Shown piece after piece: positions 41,348 to 48,978 of a DNA stretch of 52,386 nt; the stretch's first letter is position 1; each line of letters starts with the position of its first letter. Under the pieces are notes generated by a model, which worked only from the letters and a program-made list of their open reading frames with translations, made no database searches and was not told where the DNA came from. A program made the position numbers and the translations under genes. This DNA comes from Clostridia bacterium (GTDB lineage: Bacteria > Bacillota > Clostridia > Christensenellales > Aristaeellaceae): positions 1 to 52,386 of the forward strand of contig JAFZPV010000050.1 of the NCBI GenBank assembly GCA_017552535.1. The letters run 5' to 3'.

Positions 41348-42461
41348 AGAACGCCATGCGGATGTGGCCGGACGGTTCTGCGGGAGGAAGGCCGAGAAGC
41401 TCCCGGCCCAGACGCACGTAATAGCGATAGTTTTCGATCGGCACGCCGTTGGGGATGCGGTGGTCCAGCGCAAACACCGTGCCGCCGCCCAGAAGCGGAG
41501 CGCTCATCTTGTATTCCAGTTCCCGCCTTACGTCTTCTTTCGTGCCCCGGAGGGCGAACTTGTCGACGCCGCCCTTGAAGGCGAGGCGCGTGCCGTACTT
41601 TTGCCTGAGCTTTACGATGTCCATGCCCGCCTTTGGCTCGGCGGGATACATGCAGTTGATCCCCGCGTCCAGAAACGCGTCGATCACCGCCTCCATGTTA
41701 CCGTCCGAATCCTGGCTGAACAGGCGGGCTCCGCCCTGTCTGGCGGCTTCCCATACGCGGCGGTAATACGGCGCGATGAAACGCTTTACCAGGTTCGGCC
41801 CGATCATGGGACCGGAAATGCCCGCCATGTCTTCGTGCACGCACAAAACGTCCACGGGCAACTTCTCCATCACCCTCTCCAGGCCCTTAACGCACATATC
41901 GCCCAGCACTCTGAGCATATCGTCCAGCATTTCCGGCTCGTCGTAGTAGGCGCAGCACAGGTTTTCTTCTCCCATGAGGTTGCGGGGCTCGTCGAAGCCG
42001 CCCGGCATCCAGAGCATAACGAGGGCGCCTTCGTCCCGCTGCTTTTTGACCTCTTCCAGCCGCTTCATATCCACGCGGCTATCGTCAAAGGCGTACCAGG
42101 AACGCACCCTGTCCCAGTCGTCAGGCGTCTCGACCGGATAGGAAAACGGGAGCGCGATGGTGGCACACTTTTTGCTGAGGCGGGTCTTCCGGCCCATCGT
42201 GTCGATGGCTACGGTCTCCGTTTCCGTGTCGGACAGCACCCGCGCTTCGATGCCGGTATGGGCGCTGATGTCAAAAGACGCTCCCGCGTATTTGACCGCG
42301 TCCCAGCCGAAAGCATTCAAGCTGATCTCGTCAGGGGAAGCACCCTGCGAGCGCCATTCCTCATCCAAGCCGATCAGCGGGCCAAAGAGCTCGGTGAACA
42401 TCTCCCTGGGCGAACCCTGAAACGTCATGTGGCTCAGATATTCTTCCCGTGTCCAGAGCAT
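41346..42461 (-). CDS. Uroporphyrinogen-decarboxylase-family protein, MtaA/CmuA-like (371 aa)
   Basis: URO-D barrel with MLWMPGGFDEPRNLMG, LCVHEDMAGISGPMIGPNLVKRF, RLFSQDSDGNMEAVIDAFLD and the KGGVDKFAL segment (RYGTRLAFKGG-type). In anaerobes such proteins are often methyl-corrinoid:carrier methyltransferases or of unknown role rather than heme enzymes; no heme genes are nearby. GGAGG precedes the ATG. No corrinoid protein or MtaB partner is in the window, so the substrate is open. It is transcribed alone and divergent to an SH3b gene over 73 bp. Confidence 0.85.
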   Translation of the reverse strand: MLWTREEYLSHMTFQGSPREMFTELFGPLIGLDEEWRSQGASPDEISLNAFGWDAVKYAGASFDISAHTGIEARVLSDTETETVAIDTMGRKTRLSKKCATIALPFSYPVETPDDWDRVRSWYAFDDSRVDMKRLEEVKKQRDEGALVMLWMPGGFDEPRNLMGEENLCCAYYDEPEMLDDMLRVLGDMCVKGLERVMEKLPVDVLCVHEDMAGISGPMIGPNLVKRFIAPYYRRVWEAARQGGARLFSQDSDGNMEAVIDAFLDAGINCMYPAEPKAGMDIVKLRQKYGTRLAFKGGVDKFALRGTKEDVRRELEYKMSAPLLGGGTVFALDHRIPNGVPIENYRYYVRLGRELLGLPPAEPSGHIRMAF

Positions 42462-42534
42462 ATTTTCCTCCTGTGCCGGAACAATTTGATATCCTGTGCG
42501 TCTGTATGGCAGAAACCTTAAAGGAGGCTCCCGT

Positions 42535-43518
42535 ATGAAAAAGACTTTGAGCTTCGTATTATTGATAATTCTTCTTGTCTGCTTTGCCGCCCCGGCGTTT
42601 GCCGAGCAGTACGCCTATGTCAAAACCCCCACCAAGGACGGCACCGTATATGTGCGTTCTGTGGCCGGTGCAGGCAAGCCCATCGTAGGCGTTGCCAATA
42701 ACGGCGACACTCTGCTCATCCTCAAAAAGGGAAATACCTGGCACAAAGTGCGCGTGATCCGCACAGGCACGGAAGGATACATGTACGGTGCGTACATCCA
42801 GTTTATTTCCTCGTCGTCCGACTGGTCGGGCGGATCGTCCTCCGGTTCGTCATCGGGTTCCTCTTATTACTACTCTGACACTTACGTCCCCGATGCCTCT
42901 GTGAGCGATACGGACACCGTTGTGAACAAATACGGCACCGTCAGTTCGTCCGACGGCTACGCGAACCTGCGCTGGGGTCCGGGCACCAGTTTCGGCGTGA
43001 TCACCCGGGAATACAACGGCACCAGGCTCTGGGTGCTGGAGCAGAACGGCGTATGGTACCGCTGCGCGGACAACAGCGGCCGCGTGGGATACGTGAACCG
43101 CAAGCTTCTGACCATCGGCTCCACCGTTTCCAACAGCTCCGGGCGCAGCGGCGTGGTGCGCTCCTCCGACGGTTACGCTTCCATCCGCACCGGTCCGTCC
43201 ACATCCTATCCCCAATTGTACACCTTAAGCGTCGGCCAGTCAATCACCGCCTACACTTCTTCCGGAGACTGGCTTAGGGTGACGCTGCCGGACAGCTGGT
43301 CGGACGCCTACATATACCGGGGACTGCTCCGCTTTTATTCCAGGGCAAGGACCACCGGCAACGTGAACCTGCGCACCGGCCCCGGCACTTCCTATTCCAA
43401 GGTGGGCGTGGTCACCAACGGCACTGCCGTGACTCTATTGGCGACGGACGGTTCCTTCTGCCGCGTTGACACCGGCTACGCCATCGCCTACCTTAGCAAA
43501 AAATACCTGAATTACTGA
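42535..43518 (+). CDS. Secreted SH3b-repeat protein (327 aa)
   Basis: The chosen ATG follows AAAGGAGG; residues 1-23 are a signal peptide ending PAFA. The mature protein is four SH3b repeats: about 24-90, 135-200, 205-270 and 272-327. The first is separated by a Ser/Gly/Tyr-rich linker (about 100-130). Repeats 2-4 show the G-x-x-N/S-x-R-x-G-P-x-T/S-x-Y pattern (ANLRWGPGTSFG, ASIRTGPSTSYP, VNLRTGPGTSYS). SH3b domains bind cell-wall peptide or sugars. No enzyme domain, so it is probably a wall-binding or scaffolding protein. A second protein of the same make-up lies at 47276. Confidence 0.92.
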   Translation: MKKTLSFVLLIILLVCFAAPAFAEQYAYVKTPTKDGTVYVRSVAGAGKPIVGVANNGDTLLILKKGNTWHKVRVIRTGTEGYMYGAYIQFISSSSDWSGGSSSGSSSGSSYYYSDTYVPDASVSDTDTVVNKYGTVSSSDGYANLRWGPGTSFGVITREYNGTRLWVLEQNGVWYRCADNSGRVGYVNRKLLTIGSTVSNSSGRSGVVRSSDGYASIRTGPSTSYPQLYTLSVGQSITAYTSSGDWLRVTLPDSWSDAYIYRGLLRFYSRARTTGNVNLRTGPGTSYSKVGVVTNGTAVTLLATDGSFCRVDTGYAIAYLSKKYLNY

Positions 43519-43535
43519 TTATTTTCCCGGAGGCT

Positions 43536-43564
43536 TTGACTTTTCCTCAAGCAGATGATACAAT
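43536..43564 (+). promoter_or_regulatory. Promoter of the oxidoreductase-sialidase-like operon
   Basis: TTGACT (43536-43541) and TACAAT (43559-43564) are 17 bp apart, start near 43571, which falls inside the adjoining palindrome. Confidence 0.8.
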
Positions 43565-43566
43565 AT

Positions 43567-43595
43567 CAGCCGTAAACAGCCGCTGTTTACGGCTG
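43567..43595 (+). promoter_or_regulatory. Long perfect palindrome over the transcription start (operator candidate)
   Basis: Arms CAGCCGTAAACAG (43567-43579) and CTGTTTACGGCTG (43583-43595) match perfectly around CCG. The position right after the -10 is that of a classic repressor operator. If it functions as RNA instead, the 13-bp stem would be at the very 5' end of the transcript. No T-run follows, so it is not a terminator. Confidence 0.7.
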
Positions 43596-43619
43596 AATCA
43601 TTTTCGGGAGGATACGATC

Positions 43620-44783
43620 ATGGGCGATACCGTATTGAGCCAGTTTACCCAGGCATTCGACGAAGAGAAAAAGATCAGCGGGCGGAAGCTGAAGGTCGGC
43701 ATCATCGGCTGCGGCTGGATCGCCGAAGCGCACGCCGAGAGTTATAAGGAAATGGACGACGTGGAGATCGTCGCCGCGGCAGACCTGATCCCCGGCAAAG
43801 CGGAAGCGTTCTGCGCGCGCTACGGTTTTGAGGGCGTACACTTTTATCCCAGCCACAAGGAAATGCTGGACAGCGAGAAGCTGGACGCCGTGAGCGTTTG
43901 CACCTACAACGCCCAGCACGCCGCCCCCACCATCTATGCGTTGGATCACGGTGTGAACGTGCTTTTGGAGAAGCCCTTCACCGTAACGCTGGATGAAGCC
44001 GTTGAAGTATGCCGTGCCGAGAAGAGAAGCGGCAAGCTTCTGTCCATCGGCTTCCAGCCCCGCTGCGACGTGAATATGCAGATGATCAAAAAGATCGTTG
44101 AATCCGGCGCGCTGGGCAAGGTGTACTATATCCAGACCGGCGGCGGACGCAGGCGCGGCATCCCCAACAGCACCTTCATCGAAAAAGGCACTGCCGGCAT
44201 CGGCGCCCTGGGCGACATAGGCTGCTATTCGCTGGACATGGTTTTGAACGCGGTGGGCTATCCCAAGCCCCTCACGGTATCCGGCTATAAGAGCGCGTAT
44301 TTCGGCACCAATCCCGAATACGCCACGCCCGACCGCTTCCATACTGCGGAAGAGAACGCCGCCCGTTTCGGCGTTGACGATTTTGCTGCCGGCTTCATCC
44401 GCCTGGAAAACGACATCATCCTGGACTTCCGCATCTCCTGGGCCATGCACATGGACACTCCCGGCGACACCATCATCCTGGGCACCAAAGCCGGCCTTCG
44501 CATTCCCTCCACGGATTGCTGGAACGGTTCCGTGGGCGGCGAGATGACCCTGTACCACGACCTGGCCGGCGTGCGCATGGAAGAGAAGATCCCGATCCTG
44601 AAGGACAAGAGCGGCCACGGCCTGTTCTACAAGAAGATCCGCGGCTTCCTGGACGCCATCATCGACGGAACGCCCGCGCCAGTACCCTCTTCCCAGATCC
44701 TGTACAACCAGGCCATCATCGACGGCATCTGCAAGAGCGCCGAGCTCGGACACGAGATCGAGATCCGCATCCCGGAGATCTGA
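43620..44783 (+). CDS. Gfo/Idh/MocA-family oxidoreductase (387 aa)
   Basis: Full-length NAD(P)-dependent sugar oxidoreductase. The ATG at 43620 follows GGGAGG; a longer reading from 43536 would start in the promoter. The dinucleotide loop is GIIGCGWIAEAHAES (about 27-41), EKP is in LLEKPFTVTLDEA and the D-x-G-x-x-x-x-D block reads GDIGCYSLD with Tyr in place of the usual His. Length is typical. A sialidase-like gene follows after 116 bp. Together with the operator they form an inducible sugar-catabolic unit of unknown substrate. Confidence 0.92.
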   Translation: MGDTVLSQFTQAFDEEKKISGRKLKVGIIGCGWIAEAHAESYKEMDDVEIVAAADLIPGKAEAFCARYGFEGVHFYPSHKEMLDSEKLDAVSVCTYNAQHAAPTIYALDHGVNVLLEKPFTVTLDEAVEVCRAEKRSGKLLSIGFQPRCDVNMQMIKKIVESGALGKVYYIQTGGGRRRGIPNSTFIEKGTAGIGALGDIGCYSLDMVLNAVGYPKPLTVSGYKSAYFGTNPEYATPDRFHTAEENAARFGVDDFAAGFIRLENDIILDFRISWAMHMDTPGDTIILGTKAGLRIPSTDCWNGSVGGEMTLYHDLAGVRMEEKIPILKDKSGHGLFYKKIRGFLDAIIDGTPAPVPSSQILYNQAIIDGICKSAELGHEIEIRIPEI

Positions 44784-44805
44784 GGCTCTGAAAACATCCC
44801 ATTTA

Positions 44806-44840
44806 TTCGTCCCCTGCTTTCCCCGAAAACAGGGGACGAA
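44806..44840 (+). other. Intercistronic hairpin
   Basis: TTCGTCCCCTG (44806-44816) pairs perfectly with CAGGGGACGAA (44830-44840). No T-run follows, so it may be a processing or stability element between the oxidoreductase and the next gene. Confidence 0.5.
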
Positions 44841-44899
44841 CCATACATGGAGAGTTCAGTTCCGCTGTAAAAGACCCATGAAATTGAGGAGATATCACC

Positions 44900-45958
44900 A
44901 TGAACTATCGCCTGGTACCGGAAGATATCCCAAATGAAGGCACCCTGTTTGTGGATCACAGCCTGAAAAACCGGAGCGGGCATCTGAGCCATGCGCTTAC
45001 GGAATACAAAAAGGGCTGCGTGTTCGCCCTGTGGTCAAACTGCTCCGGCAAGCGCAACCGGTGGGCGCCGGGCCACAACGGCTTCGGATGGCTGGAGTAC
45101 GCCACCTCCGAAGACATGGGCGATACCTGGTCTGAGCCAAAGGTGCTTTCGTATTCCTGGGACAGTTTTCTGAACGAGCCTTTCACGGTGTCCTGTGAGA
45201 AAGCCGTGTCTCCCTGGGAAAACCGGATCGTCCTTCTGTGCATACGCAACGAGAACCCCAACGGCTGGGAACCCTATCTGGAACCCGTGGTGCTGATCAG
45301 TGACGACGCGGGCGAAAGCTGGTCGGAGCCGAAGCAGCTGTGTCCCTTCAAGGGCCGCGTATACGACGCCATGATGATCGACGGGGACATCTATGTGCTA
45401 ATGCTCGCAAACGACGATTTCGCCACCTCCAAACCGGAGCACCGATATCAGATCTATGTTAGCCGCGACGGAGGCGAAAGCTTCCAGCTGCTCAGCGAGC
45501 TGCCCGGCGAATACCTGCACCACGCTTACGGGTCCATGGAGCGTCTGCCGGACGGACGCCTGATATGCTATACTTATAACGAGCAGGACGAATTCAACCT
45601 GGATTGCTGGATCAGCCGCGATATGGGCCTTACCTGGCCCGAACGTCTGAAGAGCTTTTGCAAAAGGCGCATCCGCAACCCGCAGGTAGCCAGGGTGAAA
45701 GGCGGATATATCCTGCACGGGCGGTCGGGCTGCGTGGACGCGTCCCTTCCCATGCAGTTCGTGCTGTACACGAGCACTGACGGCATCCATTGGGATGACG
45801 GCACTGTGCTTTGCGACAAACACGGCAACGCGGCGTATTATTCCAACAATCTCGTAATGACGAGAGATGACGGTACGCAGCGGGTGCTGATCCAGGCAAG
45901 CGTTAGTTATGATAAGGGCAAAGTGAACATCAACCACTGGATCATGGAATTCGAGTGA
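44900..45958 (+). CDS. BNR-repeat / sialidase-superfamily protein, cytoplasmic (352 aa)
   Basis: A six-bladed propeller of the sialidase superfamily. Asp-boxes (S-x-D-x-G-x-T-W) are seen as SEDMGDTWSE, SDDAGESWSE, SRDGGESFQ and SRDMGLTWPE, at roughly 70-residue intervals. There is no signal peptide. The conserved sialidase Arg triad could not be assigned with confidence, so sialic-acid hydrolysis is not claimed; relatives include many uncharacterised glycosidases in sugar-utilisation loci. GAGGAG precedes the ATG. It follows the oxidoreductase gene. Confidence 0.85.
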   Translation: MNYRLVPEDIPNEGTLFVDHSLKNRSGHLSHALTEYKKGCVFALWSNCSGKRNRWAPGHNGFGWLEYATSEDMGDTWSEPKVLSYSWDSFLNEPFTVSCEKAVSPWENRIVLLCIRNENPNGWEPYLEPVVLISDDAGESWSEPKQLCPFKGRVYDAMMIDGDIYVLMLANDDFATSKPEHRYQIYVSRDGGESFQLLSELPGEYLHHAYGSMERLPDGRLICYTYNEQDEFNLDCWISRDMGLTWPERLKSFCKRRIRNPQVARVKGGYILHGRSGCVDASLPMQFVLYTSTDGIHWDDGTVLCDKHGNAAYYSNNLVMTRDDGTQRVLIQASVSYDKGKVNINHWIMEFE

Positions 45959-46041
45959 TCCTTGAAGGCTGTGCCAGGTGCAGTCTACGCACATCAGGCG
46001 TTCACACGGCATAAACATTTTCCGGGGATATCAAATCGGTA

Positions 46042-46070
46042 TTAACATGCGGTTCAAAATATGGTATAAT
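46042..46070 (+). promoter_or_regulatory. Promoter of the membrane protein/SH3b/deoC operon
   Basis: TTAACA (46042-46047) and TATAAT (46065-46070) are 17 bp apart. Start near 46077. Confidence 0.8.
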
Positions 46071-46101
46071 ACGCATATCATTAACTTCAAAGGATGGTTT
46101 C

Positions 46102-47247
46102 ATGGCTTCCTTCAGCAAAAGATCGGCTTCCGCCCTGTTCAAAAAGAACGACGACGCCCTGCCGTTTTTCTCGATCCACCCCAAAACAAAGATCGGCGCG
46201 ATCCTGCGCATCCTCTTCTGCGCGTTCATGGTGCTGGCGATCGTAATAACCCTCGTGGCCAATTCCACCGGCATCACCCCCGCCAAGTACTGGGACTGGT
46301 TCCTTCTGGTATATCTGGTGCCGGCCCTGATCGTGCTTGCGCTGATCGTGGTGGCGCTGTTCAAGCGTTTGAAGACGCCCGCAGGCCGCATCCTTGTGGG
46401 CATCCTCGCCGGCTTTGTACTGATGTTGGCCATTTCGCTGACATCTACCATGATGGCGCTTTCGCCCCTGATGAACGTGGCCAGCGTCGGCACGAGTGCA
46501 CCCTCGCCGGATATCCGCCTGCGGTTTGACAACGGCGAATACAAACAGAATATCGTCTTGATGCGCATGTACGCGATACCGGACGAGTATATAACCGGCG
46601 AAAGCAAAGACGCCTCCGGCGAAAACGAAAGGCTGTACCCGCTCAGGCACAGCGCTTACCTGTTCAGCGCCGTAGGCGCGGACGGAGAAGCCTGCCGGGC
46701 GGAAGGCGAGATCCTTGTCCGTGCGGACGCGAAATATGAAATCAAGCTGGACTGGCCGGACGAAAACACCGCCCGCTTCTATCCCGAAGCCGAGCCGGCT
46801 GGCGCAGCGGAGGGCGAGATCGTCATCCGCTTTGCAGGTGAGGGCGTTGCAGCCGCAGACGCAGGCGGAAAGTTCGTGCGCACTTTCACCAATAGCCTGG
46901 GCACCCACAGTGTGAGCCTGTATCAGAAGGACAGCTATACGGTGGAATACGTAAACGTATACAATCTGTCGCAGGATGCCCTGAAGCGCATCTATATCGC
47001 CTATCCTTCCATTGGCTTCCAGCTGCTGAAGATGAAAACAAGGGTGGAAGGCCAGATCACCGTGGAGCCTTACGGGTCACTTGAACCCATCAACATTCAG
47101 GATATGGGCAACCGCGTACTGCGCATCTTCCCGGGCGAAGGCAGCTACGGCGCTTCCGGCGAGATCGTGATCTATCTGGATGAACAGGTCGAACTGAACC
47201 GGGAAAAGGCCGACGGTGCGGAACAAAATGAAAACGATGAAGTCTAA
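46102..47247 (+). CDS. Membrane protein with large extracytoplasmic domain, unknown function (381 aa)
   Basis: No family recognised. A short basic cytoplasmic start is followed by three membrane helices (about 31-53, 64-87, 95-118), then about 260 residues that would be outside, rich in beta-strand patterns (IRLRFDNGEYKQNIVLMRMY, ATVYIYG-like alternation) and ending in an acidic tail. AAAGGATGG lies upstream of the ATG. It heads an operon with a secreted SH3b protein 28 bp downstream and deoC. A wall or surface role is suggested by the SH3b neighbour only. Confidence 0.8.
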   Translation: MASFSKRSASALFKKNDDALPFFSIHPKTKIGAILRILFCAFMVLAIVITLVANSTGITPAKYWDWFLLVYLVPALIVLALIVVALFKRLKTPAGRILVGILAGFVLMLAISLTSTMMALSPLMNVASVGTSAPSPDIRLRFDNGEYKQNIVLMRMYAIPDEYITGESKDASGENERLYPLRHSAYLFSAVGADGEACRAEGEILVRADAKYEIKLDWPDENTARFYPEAEPAGAAEGEIVIRFAGEGVAAADAGGKFVRTFTNSLGTHSVSLYQKDSYTVEYVNVYNLSQDALKRIYIAYPSIGFQLLKMKTRVEGQITVEPYGSLEPINIQDMGNRVLRIFPGEGSYGASGEIVIYLDEQVELNREKADGAEQNENDEV

Positions 47248-47275
47248 AAGATAAACAAATCAGGAGGCGAATCCA

Positions 47276-48205
47276 ATGAAAAGACTTATCTGCGCGCTGA
47301 TTTCCCTGATGCTCGTTCTTTCCTGCTTCGCCGCGGCAGAGAGTGCCATTTTGCCTGTGGTGTACGGCAAGGTCACTTCTTCCAACGGCGCCGCGTCACC
47401 CCTGTACCAGCTGCCCAACGATCAGCGTCCCGTGATCAAGAGCGTACCGAACGGCGCGGCGATCCAGCTGCTGTTTGAAGGCACGGTCTGGCACAAGATC
47501 CAGGTAACGAACACCGGCGACGTGGGCTGGATGAAAGCAGGCGAGATCACCATCACCACCCGCGGCCGCTCCGCCCTCACCTACGGTGCCAGTGTGACAA
47601 GCGCCAAGACCATCAAATCATCCGACGGGTTTGCCGCCCTTCGCTGGGGACCGGGTCTGGAGTATGACGCGATGGATCAGCTGCCCGCCGGACTGTACTG
47701 CTGGGTTTATGAGCGCGTAGGCGACTGGTCCCGCGTGCTTCTGGAAGACGGACGCATCGGCTACGTGCACAGCACGCTTTTGCAGAACGCATCCAAGATA
47801 ACCACCTGGCCTGAAGGCATAAAGGGCTATGTGCAGGTGTCCGGCAACGCCGCCAACTATCGCTCCGACGCCAACTACTCCTCCAAAGTGCTGGGCACAC
47901 TGGCGAGCGGCCATATCGTGGATATCCTGGGCGAGAAGAACAGCTTCTTCTACTTCTACAGCGAATCCCTCAACAAGTACGGTTACATTTCCATCGACAT
48001 CATGAGTCCGGAAGGTCTGAACCGCGTAGCGTACCTGGCGCCTCTGTACTACGATCATCCGTACAATTACAATGCGGATGTGCTTTGGGAGCTGAATGCC
48101 GGCCAGGTCGTGAAGGTGCTGGCAAACGACGGTTACGTTAGCCGCGTGCAGTACGACAACGTGATCGGATACATCGACAACAACGACCTTGTGATCCACC
48201 ATTAG
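47276..48205 (+). CDS. Secreted SH3b-repeat protein (309 aa)
   Basis: Signal peptide at residues 1-22 (MKRLICALISLMLVLSCFAA, then AES). Four SH3b-like units follow at about 28-95, 110-175, 182-245 and the weaker 248-309. The second has the canonical AALRWGPGLEYD core and the first a TPLYQLP-type variant. No catalytic domain. CAGGAGG precedes the ATG. It resembles the protein at 42535 in build and signal-peptide style, pointing to a small family of wall-binding proteins. deoC follows after 9 bp. Confidence 0.9.
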   Translation: MKRLICALISLMLVLSCFAAAESAILPVVYGKVTSSNGAASPLYQLPNDQRPVIKSVPNGAAIQLLFEGTVWHKIQVTNTGDVGWMKAGEITITTRGRSALTYGASVTSAKTIKSSDGFAALRWGPGLEYDAMDQLPAGLYCWVYERVGDWSRVLLEDGRIGYVHSTLLQNASKITTWPEGIKGYVQVSGNAANYRSDANYSSKVLGTLASGHIVDILGEKNSFFYFYSESLNKYGYISIDIMSPEGLNRVAYLAPLYYDHPYNYNADVLWELNAGQVVKVLANDGYVSRVQYDNVIGYIDNNDLVIHH

Positions 48206-48214
48206 GAGGAAGCC

Positions 48215-48874
48215 ATGAAACCGATCGAGAGCTATATCGACAACACCCTTTTAAAGCCTGACGCCACGCCCGAGCAGATCAGAAAGATCTGCGCCGAATC
48301 TGCTGAACTGAAATGCGCCAGCGTGTGCGTGAACCCTTCTTATGTTCCACTGGTCAGCGAATGCCTGAAAGGCTCCGGCGTGAAGACCTGCACGGTGATC
48401 GGCTTCCCTCTCGGCATGAATGACAGCGCCATAAAAGCAGCCGAAGCGAAGCTTGCCGCCCAGCAGGGCGCTGACGAACTGGACATGGTGATCAACGTTG
48501 GCCGCCTCAAGGCAGGCGAATACGATTACGTCCAGGCGGATATCGAAGCTGTGGTTAAAGCCGTGCCCGGTAAGCTCGTAAAGGTCATCATCGAGACCTT
48601 CCTGCTGACGGACGAAGAAAAGGTCAAGGCCTGCGAACTTGCCAAAGCAGCGGGTGCGCACTATGTGAAGACCTGCACGGGCTTCTCCGGCGGCGGCGCA
48701 AACGTGCATGACATCGCACTCATGCGCGCGACTGTTGGACCCGATATGGGCGTGAAAGCCTCCGGCGGCGTGCGCGACTACGAGAGCGCAAAAGCGCTGA
48801 TCGAAGCGGGCGCCAGCCGCATCGGCGCCTCCAGCGGCAAAAAGATCGTAGAAGGCGCTTTAGCCGCAAAGTAA
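48215..48874 (+). CDS. deoC: Deoxyribose-phosphate aldolase (219 aa)
   Basis: Cleaves 2-deoxyribose-5-phosphate to glyceraldehyde-3-phosphate and acetaldehyde in deoxynucleoside breakdown. Asp90 (ELDMVINVG), the Schiff-base Lys152 (YVKTCTGF) and Lys181 ([10 protein letters not shown]) form the known active site. Length is standard. AGGAGG precedes the ATG. It ends the operon behind two genes with no obvious link to nucleosides; no other deo genes are in the window. Confidence 0.97.
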   Translation: MKPIESYIDNTLLKPDATPEQIRKICAESAELKCASVCVNPSYVPLVSECLKGSGVKTCTVIGFPLGMNDSAIKAAEAKLAAQQGADELDMVINVGRLKAGEYDYVQADIEAVVKAVPGKLVKVIIETFLLTDEEKVKACELAKAAGAHYVKTCTGFSGGGANVHDIALMRATVGPDMGVKASGGVRDYESAKALIEAGASRIGASSGKKIVEGALAAK

Positions 48875-48892
48875 TCACAGCAAACAAGTTTC

Positions 48893-48965
48893 CGGCAGCC
48901 AAATCGGCTGCCGAATTATTCATTCTGAATACAGCAAACCCGCCGCGCTTGCGCACGGCGGGTTT
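48893..48965. terminator. Two hairpins between convergent deoC and hydrogenase genes
   Basis: CGGCAGCC/GGCTGCCG (48893-48900 with 48906-48913) is followed by AATTATT and probably serves deoC. AAACCCGCCG/CGGCGGGTTT (48936-48945 with 48956-48965) has T-tracts on either side and probably serves the hydrogenase operon. Confidence 0.75.
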
Positions 48966-48978
48966 CGTTAGAGTTTTA

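Noticed and set aside
41346-42461. Heme-pathway hemE
   Set aside because: The sequence is closer to methyltransferase-type URO-D proteins of anaerobes and no heme genes are nearby.
42840-42880. Short Ser-codon repeat as a tandem repeat or CRISPR
   Set aside because: It encodes a Ser/Gly-rich linker between SH3b domains; the units are irregular and there are no spacers.
44900-45958. Confident naming as nanH sialidase
   Set aside because: Asp-boxes are structural and shared with many propellers; the Arg triad was not assigned and there is no secretion signal.
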